The translations under genes and the position numbers were made by a program. The notes below the pieces were generated by a model. That model saw only the letters and a list, made by a program, of their open reading frames with translations, was not told where the DNA came from and did not search any database. From Rhipicephalus microplus (Eukaryota; Arthropoda; Arachnida; Ixodida; Ixodidae), in the NCBI RefSeq assembly GCF_043290135.1, contig NC_134704.1:25538501-25602500 (forward strand): a stretch of DNA of 64,000 nucleotides. Reading direction: 5' to 3'. Below, in pieces: positions 55,791-64,000 of this stretch. The number at the start of each line of letters is the position of its first letter. Within the stretch, counting starts at the first letter, position 1.

Positions 55791-56645
55791 CACAACCGCA
55801 GAAATGTCAAGAATCACCTCGGTGGAGAGCATGCGGTTTTTCTTTTTTACTACTATTACTACTACTCCAGCTTGCTTTCTCGGGTCCATGGATTGCAAAG
55901 CTTTCTTGGAGTTTCACCTTAGCTAGTCACGACGTTACTTTCATGTTCCACTCCATTGCGCAAATTTTATACTGTAAATATCTATATGTATGTATTGTCG
56001 TTATTGATTGTGACAATGCCTCGTTGTTAGATCAGATGAACGCTTCCAAAATGCCAAGAAGCATATTTTTATTGTCGCTAATATGATATACTGGTATGTC
56101 AAGTCGCAACGTGGCGTAATCTGTTCTGCCCTATTGTGATAATTGCATATGTACTGCTTTTCTTTGCACTTGATAAAGCTTTGCGGCACGTGATGACTGG
56201 CTCTAGGGCACATCTAAACTTGACAATGCAAAAGGGGACTTGCTGATGGTGGATAAAGCTCAAACACCAACCACTTGGTAAACCTTCCTCAATGAATAAT
56301 TGATCATGTCTGCGTGTAAAATATGTATTACTAATAGCTAACTACGGTGCAATGCCTTTACAAACACAAAGTGATGTGCTGCAGAAGAACCTGGGTTGGT
56401 GCAAGCAGAGTAGCGAGATTTGTTGTTTCGCCATAATTTTAGGTTTGTGGTGTCCCGAACATTTTAGCTTGTTACTTACGATACATGCAAAAGCTGTTGT
56501 GTGGCGAGAGAATTTTCATATATTCTGCAACGTTACAGAGGTTTTTGTCTTTCGGTTGAATTGTACATCTTTTATTTTTAAATCCAGAAACTTAGCCACT
56601 TTTATTAGTACACTATGAATGTTACAGTGTCAACAGTTACACAAG

Positions 56646-56711
<66 letters not shown>

Positions 56712-56800
56712 CAACATTCTTTTGTTGACTGCATAGCTGGAAAATGTATATTTTGCTACATTAAATATATTTTGCTCAGCCTGCAAAGTCTGCCTGCTCT
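55791..56800 (+). other. Likely Dop1 3' untranslated region, end not defined
   Basis: AT-rich sequence follows the Dop1 stop codon. No canonical AATAAA stands out near the stop on the + strand; ATTAAA at 56759-56764 is one candidate. The 3' end therefore remains open. A CA-rich microsatellite lies just before that candidate. Confidence 0.35.
56646..56709 (+). repeat. Compound (AT)n(AC)n microsatellite
   Basis: About 13 AT units followed by about 19 AC units. Confidence 0.97.
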
Positions 56801-56955
56801 CTCCATCTTTTCAATTTTTCGTGTTGACTGTTGCCATTGTGAGAATGTTTCTGCTTCACACAAGCTTTGATTTTATTCAGGCATATATGCAAAAAATGTT
56901 TATAAATCTTGTGCTGCTTTATGGCTACTGCAAAAGTGATTTGATCAAACTTTCT

Positions 56956-57093
56956 GTTATTATGGCATATGGCAGCACACACCAGGTTACACAACGAACG
57001 TGCACACGAAGGAACGACACAAGCGCGGAGGCGTCCCTTTTGTGCGTGCTCTGGTGATTTGTCCCTTTGTGTGCTGCCATATGCCATAATAAC
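56956..57093. mobile_element. 138-bp foldback element
   Basis: 25-bp perfect inverted repeats (starting GTTATTATGGCATATGGCAG) at 56956-56980 and 57069-57093 around an 88-nt GC-richer interior. MITE-like; the superfamily cannot be told. Confidence 0.85.
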
Positions 57094-59145
57094 TTGTCAA
57101 CTAGCCCGAAAGTACATTTTCTTGAAGAGTAAATGGGCACTGCACCAAATGTTTTAGTTATAAGCAAAAACTTTCATGCAAGGTTTTAATATGTTGGGGA
57201 GCACTTGCAAATGTATGGTATTTATTAGAAATTGAGACGTAAAGTTGGTGTTACAATATGCCCAAAATATGACAGTGCAAAGGAGGCAGACTGACAGTTG
57301 GTAAGGATGGATGACCGTCATTAAGAGATGAAAAAAAAAAAGTTTACTAGAAACTTAGTAGCAGTAAATGCCAATCCAATACTTTCATGTAAATAAAATT
57401 CGTCGCCTTTCTCAAGAATGCATGCTCTTGTGTGTGGATGCGGCCCCAATTGCACTTCACTAATTTTTAAATGGACCCTAGAAAGATTTCTCTGTATATC
57501 CATGACTAATATTTTTTGCCAAAGTTTAGGCTTAAAATTCTAAAATAACGCCTTCATTTTATCTTCCGATATATACCTGTGACAATGAAATAACTCGAAT
57601 GGTTTAAATGTTTTTTTGCCAGAGCCCTCTTTAAGTGACACTTTTACATTCAACAAATGGTGCATTGTTCATAGCTCAGTGCATTCTTTAAATTGTGTAT
57701 CAATAACTATTATGAGCTCTGTACCGACCAGAAATGCTGCAATTTTATGTTTTTCACAACTTACCAGTTTTGATAACAGTGCCAACAGATTCTGCTTAAA
57801 TTTAAGTGCTGATTGAAGAACCCCATTTGGTCAAAATATTCAGAGCCTCCCATTATGGCATATCTCATAAACATATCGTGGTTTTGGGATGTAGGGCCCG
57901 AACAGTTATCATTGCCAACAATTATTTATCTGGTACTGTATGTTGAGTTTTTTTTTTTGTCATTCATCACAAAGGGTGAAAGAAGAATAAAAGTTTGTAT
58001 TTGCAAAATGAATGGTTGTATCAGGAAAAAAAAAAAGTTCCCAGAGCTAGGAAGGAAAGAGCCATAGAACTTTTTTTTTTGAAGTTTAACAAACAAAATG
58101 TGTAAGGTAATGGCAGAATGTGGGCCGTGTTAGAAATTATAGTTGCTCAAAGTTATGAATTCTCTCTTTGTAAGATCGTTCATGAAGGGAAAAATAATGC
58201 TGGAAATGAACACAAATGTTGCATTAGCTTAGCCTTCAGGTTAGCTGTTGGTGTGTGGAGTAGCACTACAACTTAATCTTTTCTTGGTCCCCTCCCTCTG
58301 CCCCTAAAAAAAAACAACTTACAAATGTTGAAGCTCCACCTTAAAAGTGAAATGCGCAATGGGGGTTGTACGTATATGAAATACCACTGGCGTGTGGGAT
58401 GACACAAAAATGCTTTATGGCTCTGTTAGCCTGCTTCTGTTGACTCTGGTTAAATGTACAATTTCAATTTTTCAGCCATGTAATACATTAACTGCATTGC
58501 CAGGCTCTGAATGCAGCCTCACTCGCATCAATTAAAATTGTGCTGTGGCTTATGAGAAAATCTGATTACCACCCTACTGCCCCACGTTGGCCGCCAAATT
58601 TCAAAACTACTCCAAAAGTAGGGTAATTAGCCTACGGTGGGCAACCCTGCCCTCTAAGCACAAGCCCGTTATACTACAGCGACTTCAATGTAAACATTAT
58701 GGACCTTGGGACCTAGCTGACTCTTTACGTCACTCAATTTACATTTATATGGGGCAACGTTGGGTAGCATATCTAAGACAAAAAATGTTTTAACAATGAA
58801 TTTAACAATGGATCAGTCATAATTGTGACAGTACAATTTAAAACATCTACAAGCACAAACCCTTTATACTAGTCGGCGCCTTCAACCTAGACATTATTTA
58901 CCTTAGCATTTAGTTTTGCCCATTTGTGATTCACTGCGTGGAAGTGCACGAATTTTTCTCTTTTCACTTTCTCCTCCCACCTTTTTAAAATTTTTTGAAA
59001 CCTAGCCTGCACTTAATCTTTTGATTATGCACAATCTCGTTTAGCTTGGTTATCTCCCACTCCAAAGGGATGAGGCAGCAGACATCATCACAGCCGTTTC
59101 AGTGTTATAATTTTGCGACAAGTTGAGGCAGGACTGCCTCGCTAA
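57094..59145 (+). other. Intergenic AT-rich DNA with decayed repeats
   Basis: 57800-57905 contains SINE-like words (GAAGAACCCCATTTGGTCAA, CGTGGTTTTGGGATGTAGGG). Around 58655-58720 and 58855-58910 a degenerate duplication reads, in one frame, SDFNVNI and VGAFNLDI, reminiscent of the ILxGDFN block of retroelement endonucleases. All are too decayed for a firm call. Confidence 0.45.
57810..57905 (+). repeat. Old Ruka-like SINE fragment
   Basis: Body and tail words in the right order (GAACCCCATTTGGTC, GCATATCTCATAAACATATC, GTGGTTTTGGGATGTAGG), with head lost. Confidence 0.55.
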
Positions 59146-59814
59146 GGCCGCGTTCACACTAAGCATTCCGGCCGCCGAAAGTGCTCCGAATCCGGTTCGG
59201 CGGCGGTGAGATCCGCCGAAAGGGCCCTCTCCGCGCCGATCGCTCTCGGACCGATTTTTGCGGCGTCTGCCGCCGAATCGGTCACCGCAGACCAATAGGA
59301 GCGCTAGTCGAGGAATTTTGAAAAATGGCGGCCAAGCCCTACTCACTTCTTATGCCGCAGTGCACATAACTGAATGTTGAAACCAACGGGAGTTTAACCT
59401 ACTCTGCGCCTACTTCGCCTCCGTATTTCGTGAAAGAGGTGACCGAGCTTGCTCTTGGCGTGACCGAGCTTGTTGCGGTCTTGCAGAGCAAAACGAACCC
59501 ACCAACGCCGCTGGCGTCGGTGGTTTTTCTGCTCTTCGTGCATTACAAGACAGCCACTTGCCAGAAAAGTAAGCAGTACTGTCTTTTCTTGCTTCTTGTG
59601 TACGAGAATCGTCGAAGTATACACCACCGGATAGCGTAGTAGCGTTTGCGAGCCGCGACAACTATCGGGTGACAGCGCATCCATCCCGCGTTCGCCCCGT
59701 AGTAGATGGCATATTCGGCGGCGCAGGGCGGGTCCAGTGCGAACGACGCTGCGTTTCGGCGGCAGGGGAATTTCGGTCGCTGGCGAAAGCGGATGTTTCA
59801 GTGTGAACTAGGTA
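59146..59814. mobile_element. GC-rich non-autonomous DNA transposon, possibly Harbinger-like
   Basis: The left end GGCCGCGTTCACACTAAGCA and right end (reverse complement) TACCTAGTTCACACTGAAAC share GTTCACACT and align beyond it (CATTCCG / CATCCGC). Both are bordered by TAA (59143-59145, 59815-59817), a PIF/Harbinger-type 3-bp target. Very GC-rich (CCGCCGAA words repeated) in AT-rich surroundings. No transposase. Confidence 0.6.
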
Positions 59815-59817
59815 TAA

Positions 59818-61249
59818 GTGGAAGAAAGGAAGGGAGGAAAATAACTTTATTTTTGTTCTGCGGAATGCAGCTGGGTCATCGACTATGGACAGCAGCGCAT
59901 TGGTGCCTTCCACAACAGCCATCCTAGACAGGCGCCTCTGTTCATGCAGCACTTTATTGCCATTTATGGTAGTGGGATGCCCTCACCACTTACCCTAGTG
60001 GTGACATTATCAGCGACCGCACAACGACATGCACTGCCGCATCATTGCAAGTGGTTGTTCCATGCCACGAAACCTGTCTCTCTGGTGTTCCCTCTTTGTC
60101 ACGCTCTCCTCGCTATTGCTGTTACCCTCCACTGTGCTCCGCATTTGCTCTACCTGTTATGATGATGCTGTTAACGCAACAATGGGCACCTAAACGCTGC
60201 GCTCCAAAACTTTACTATAGGCGAACTTGCACCCCGAAGACTAGATGTGAAATCTAAGTCCCTACAGATAAACTGTCAGTATGACTAAGACATGTTTTCT
60301 CTCAAGCGTCGCAGGACAACTCACATTCTTGTGTGTGCAAGCTGTCATAAGAAGGGTGCACAGGCATGAGGCATTGCAGACATTAACGCAGCAGTGCGCT
60401 GGCTCTCGTGGTATAGACTATTTTACCCAAGACACATGGGCGCTGCCACCTTGGGCTGTTAAAATTTGTTTTGTTTTTGCGATGTGAATTATCAAAGCCA
60501 TGAAACATCTAAACTAAACCATTTTCATGTAGATGTGTCAACCGTAACACTGTTTGTTTACTTGTTAAATATGCAAAGCACAAATGTTGACAGCACAACA
60601 TGGAGTCACTGAAACCCATCCGTAAGGCAGTCTATTATGAAACTTTTTGAGGCAGTCCCACTTCCGCCCTCATTGTTACGCTGATGGCGATGCCACTTAG
60701 CGTAGAAAGGGGGGCTTAAAAGCCGAGCTCTAAAACGATGTTCAGTGTGGAATTCAATTTTTGCAACCACGTTACACATTAACTGCATTGCCTCTGAATG
60801 CAGTTCCACTTGTGTCAAGAAGCAGGAAGCTGCACATCGATAATTGAGATACTCAAAGTGTCACATGGAACTTTGCCCTTTAACGCTCACTTGTCAGAGA
60901 ATGTAAAGGGTTCATCCCACTTATGCTCCTGGATCATCAGTGAAGTTTTCGGGTCTTTGTGTTTGGCAGTGGAGTTGCAATGTTAGTGTCCACACGTGAC
61001 CCATAGTACCAGATTGAGTTAACATATCCGCCACATTCACAGCGTGGGCTACAACCTGCTCCACATACAAAGCACCGTAGTGTGCTGCATGAGGAGGCAG
61101 TGGAATGAAAAGCATGCAGCCTCAATTCCTGGTTGAACCGCTACCCTTTTAAGTTTCACGAGCTGCAAGTTTCATATTCATATAGATAAGAAACATCCTA
61201 GACCAACTTCATGACCCTGGATCGAACTGAAGTGGGTAGGTAACACAGC
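59818..61249 (+). other. Intergenic DNA between Dop1 and DCAF6, nothing firm
   Basis: A dispersed word block CATTAACTGCATTGCC..TCTGAATGCAG occurs at 60775 and at 58487, suggesting another repeat family. No gene recognised. Confidence 0.45.
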
Positions 61250-61563
61250 AGACTGAAATGGACACAGGTGCCACTTTATTCACGCACTTGAAACCTTCGT
61301 GACGTTGCCCATTCTACAGCTTTCTATGGACATTTTATTTGCACATTCAACAGTGGCAACCTGGCAGGAACCACTTCCAATAAATAGTATAGGAATGCAG
61401 CAATGAAAAAAATATATATATGCTGCTGCATGGAACACTGGGAAATTAAGCATGGCATGGTTGAAACACTCATACACATGAAAATAAATCTGTCCGGGTG
61501 GTAGACTAGGTAATAAAGGTAAGCTTTGGAAATTAAAAATGCGATAAAAATTGTGAGATTTCA
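61250..61563 (-). other. DCAF6: DCAF6 3' untranslated region with poly(A) signal
   Basis: On the minus strand, AATAAA lies at 61280-61275, about 285 nt after the stop. It is followed within about 25 nt by GT-containing sequence. This places the likely cleavage site near 61255. Confidence 0.6.
61275..61280 (-). terminator. Canonical polyadenylation hexamer of DCAF6
   Basis: AATAAA on the minus strand in the sequence downstream of the DCAF6 stop. Position and spacing fit a eukaryotic cleavage/polyadenylation signal. Confidence 0.6.
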
Positions 61564-61637
61564 TCAGTGGTTGCTGCTGTCCGAGTCGTCCGTCCGAGCG
61601 TCTCGCATCAGCCGCCGCCAGCCCTGAGTTCCAGAAG
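61564..61637 (-). CDS. DCAF6: DCAF6 terminal coding exon
   Basis: Acceptor CCCAATGCAG on the minus strand; phase-compatible with the preceding exon. Reads [18 protein letters not shown] then SDSSNH and TGA at 61566-61564. Short exon recognised by splice signals and phase, since this tail is poorly conserved. Confidence 0.8.
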
Positions 61638-63742
61638 CTGCATTGGGGGAAAGGGATGCAAATTTAAGGGCTTGCTTTCATTGTTAGACACACTATTAAT
61701 GAGAGCTAGCAAAACCCGCCTTTGGCATCACAAGAGGTGAGCAATGTGGCCGCAGCAAAAACAAAAAATGTGCGCAACTCACATTATAGGTACAAGGCTG
61801 AGTCACAGCTGAGCTAGTGGTCCCCCACCTTAGTCTGAGCATGACTCAATTAGCATTATTAGGCCACATGAAACTATCTTGAGCAAATTTGGTTCAATAA
61901 TACAAAGCAATTAGTCTAATTTGCTCTAATTAGACTTAACCCAGTCAGTAGTAATCAGTATTTTCTTGAGCTTGACTTCACTAGCCTCTTTGAGAATTCA
62001 ACTTGCATTGCCCACTTTCTGTGGCTCATACTCATTCCTGGTGATAGTTTTCTGGTGACACAAACTAATAACAAAAAGCCATCAACTCTGTTGAAAAGCA
62101 GTAAATGAGTGTAGTTATATATGGCAAAACTGCTCTCACAATCACTACAAGCACCACCGAGCCAAAAGCTAACCTAAAAACATGGCAACATGTACCTGAA
62201 GACCGCAGATGGTTTAGTGACGCAAGCATGCGAATCATGAAGGAAGCTGGCACAGTAATTGTGTCCTTGGTTTCTTCCAGCATCACCTCGTTGCGTTTGA
62301 TCATCTGTGGACAAAAAAAAAAAAAACGTTAGGGCAAAAACTTCATGCACTTAATCTATGTGTACATAGAATTTCCTTATATTTAACTAAAAATGCCCGC
62401 ACATAAGCAAGATTTAGATGAACAAAAAATTGGCATCTTACCTCCTGTAATCAAAAATGCTCCTTGACTTGAACTTGACATGCCATCGCCTTCAATGCAG
62501 CACAAACGAGTTTCGAACATGCCGTCTTTAGGTTGCGCCCAGATAGCACGAGCGCATTTCAAACACACTGCCTTGAGGCAGTGACAAGTCAAGTCCTAGT
62601 CAAGGAGCATTTCTGAATATGAGGTTGGGGTCTTTTGGCAGTAGCAAGAGTAGCTGTGTTTCTGCTCACTGATATTAAACGCTTCATATAGACCAACACC
62701 GACGAACTTTTCTGCCCGATTTTTTTTTACTATAGCGACCAGCTTATTCATGGTACGACAGTGTTTACAAAGATAAAATCTTATAAAAAAACACCTCACT
62801 AGTACATACAATTTTGTGTCTCATTAAGCTGAACTGGCAAAACCTGTAAACAGCATCTTGAATGCGAACATATTACCCATGACTTGAGCTGTAACTCTTA
62901 CTCGATGAATAGCCATTACTAAACATACCTCTGCAGCCTTTTCAGCATCGAAGAAAGGTTCTTCCCGAAGAGGGGCCCATATTTTGATGTCATAGTCTAT
63001 CCCACTGGATGCCAAAACTGAAAAGTAAGCAAACGAGAAAATCTTCGTGGGGAGGCCGATTTCACAGAAACATACGTTGGCACATTAGCTCTTGTGTAAG
63101 TCCTGGTATAATGGTGGATGTGCAAGCCTTCTTGCTTGCTTACAGCACACGTTTCACAAGGGCAACTGCAATAAATAAAACCTCGCATGGACTGATAGAA
63201 ATGTTCCAAATGCTACAGATTGGTTTAGGTCACACTAGACTGACTCTTATTTTAGAAGAACTCCATATGGCCTGGCCACTTGTGTACGAGAGATTACATA
63301 GGTACAATTATGAATAAATAAAGAATTGGTATTGCACAGCTTGCTATAAAAAAGCACTTCTATTGAAAATATAAACCATGCATTGCACTTGTTTTCATTA
63401 AAACTATAAAGTAAGCAGTACCACCAGTGCCAATGTAGGCACTACAAAAAGTTTAGCGCTAGGCATGCATGTTTTGGTATCTTAGTCCTATAAATAGTAC
63501 TATGCACAAGACACTAATGCAGATGCAAACATCACACACAGCTGCTCTAATTACACAGCCTCTTAGAAATGATCAAGTGGCTAACCAGGATCGAAAGGGT
63601 GTGGCTGCAAGCAATTCACGACATGGTGGTCCGCCTCCATGATCATGACCAGCTCGCAAGTCTCCTTGTGCCAGATAAAGATGTGCCCACAGTCGGAACC
63701 ACTCATCACGAACTCGTTGCCCCAGAAGGTGGCCTCTTTGAT
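61564..63742 (-). CDS. DCAF6: DCAF6/NRIP-like WD40 protein, last four exons
   Basis: Four exons on the minus strand (63742-63586, 63017-62929, 62304-62196, 61637-61564) join in phase to 429 nt, giving the C-terminal 142 residues and a TGA. Signature blocks: [48 protein letters not shown] and [19 protein letters not shown], which match the end of vertebrate DCAF6 (NRIP/IQWD1) better than DCAF8. Known role: beta-propeller substrate receptor of the CUL4-DDB1 ubiquitin ligase; the vertebrate protein also binds nuclear receptors and calmodulin through an IQ motif, which would lie upstream of this window. The last 20 residues ([17 protein letters not shown]) are an acidic Ser/Asp tail. Gene is convergent with Dop1. 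The 5' part continues beyond 64000. Confidence 0.92.
61638..62195 (-). other. DCAF6 last intron, nothing recognised
   Basis: 558 nt between the last two coding exons. It contains repeated TTAGTCTAATTTGCTC words near 61905, otherwise plain. Confidence 0.6.
62196..62304 (-). CDS. DCAF6: DCAF6 exon, post-propeller helix
   Basis: Acceptor GTCCACAG, donor GTACAT. Reads [20 protein letters not shown] then [16 protein letters not shown], matching the conserved [27 protein letters not shown] segment. Confidence 0.94.
62305..62928 (-). other. DCAF6 intron, nothing recognised
   Basis: 624 nt; an A-run lies next to the acceptor at about 62312-62324. No element recognised. Confidence 0.6.
62929..63017 (-). 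CDS. DCAF6: DCAF6 exon, last WD repeat
   Basis: Acceptor TACTTTTCAG, donor GTATGT. Reads [20 protein letters not shown] then [17 protein letters not shown] is the terminal WD repeat of the propeller. Confidence 0.93.
63018..63585 (-). other. DCAF6 intron, nothing recognised
   Basis: 568 nt of AT-rich sequence without repeat ends. Confidence 0.6.
63586..63742 (-). CDS. DCAF6: DCAF6 exon, penultimate WD repeats
   Basis: Acceptor TATGCGCAG on the minus strand before 63742, donor GTTAGC after 63586. Reads [20 protein letters not shown] then [20 protein letters not shown] and [12 protein letters not shown]. The [11 protein letters not shown] segment is a WD-repeat strand set diagnostic of DCAF6/DCAF8. 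Confidence 0.93.
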
Positions 63743-64000
63743 CTGCGCATACACAAGACGGCAAAGACACAAACAGAAGATCACACACTTTAAAGATTGC
63801 TACATCAAACTCGCCATCAATCAATCAATTACTGATAATTTTTAGGTGAAGGATACTTATGCACACTCAGGTGCCTCGGATGTCACAGAAGCATCATTCA
63901 TTAATAAGAATCGCAACCCATCGATCTGCCCAACCATCATAGGTGTGGCGATATTAGAGGCAGTTCTCTTTCATGTATTAGAACATCAGTTTGCTTTAGT
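63743..64000 (-). other. Partial DCAF6 intron at window edge
   Basis: Upstream of the IKEATFWG exon on the minus strand. A short ATCAATCAATCAAT tract at 63817 resembles the SINE tail but no SINE body adjoins it. Confidence 0.5.

Noticed and set aside
58587..58920. Endonuclease (ILxGDFN) gene
   Set aside because: Only short broken words in changing frames with stops. Listed as a trace within the intergenic entry, not as a gene.

Overview
This window is animal nuclear DNA, most likely from a hard tick (Ixodida, perhaps a metastriate). Genes are split into many exons with GT-AG (twice GC-AG) introns. The two recognisable proteins are conserved animal genes. The repeats include tRNA-headed SINEs with a (TCAA)n tail, which resemble the Ruka family of ixodid ticks. 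I infer the tick assignment from these repeats and have not proved it.

Layout: the + strand carries most of a Dop1/Dopey gene. I can place 29 exons between 1146 and 55790. They join in one uninterrupted phase (6339 nt, 2112 residues plus stop) and follow the order of animal DOP1 proteins to the C-terminus. About the first 250 residues lie before the window. On the - strand, converging on Dop1, are the last four exons of a DCAF6/NRIP-like WD40 gene (63742 to 61564). Its probable poly(A) signal is at 61275-61280. The 5.5 kb between the two genes holds only repeats.

The Dop1 introns store mobile DNA. (1) A very young, apparently complete Ty3/gypsy element lies at 12849-18344. It has 186-bp LTRs that differ at one base, a 4-bp target duplication, and gag and pol joined by a textbook -1 frameshift signal. 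(2) Two head-to-head Penelope-like retroelements (RT plus GIY-YIG) form a giant palindrome at 42822-47277, with arms of about 2.15 kb and a 43-nt loop. (3) At least nine TA-flanked DNA transposons or MITEs, mostly pogo/Tigger-like, are present, two with transposase remnants. Others are a TTAA-flanked piggyBac-like element, a mariner remnant split by a SINE, several SINEs with target duplications, a LINE RNase H remnant, and tandem duplications and microsatellites.

Dop1 protein works with Mon2 on Golgi/endosome membranes. DCAF6 is a CUL4-DDB1 substrate receptor. Nothing in the sequence links them functionally; they are simply neighbours. The most notable item is the Penelope palindrome inside a transcribed intron. 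A Dop1 pre-mRNA crossing it would fold into a duplex of about 2 kb, a plausible source of small interfering RNA against the element.
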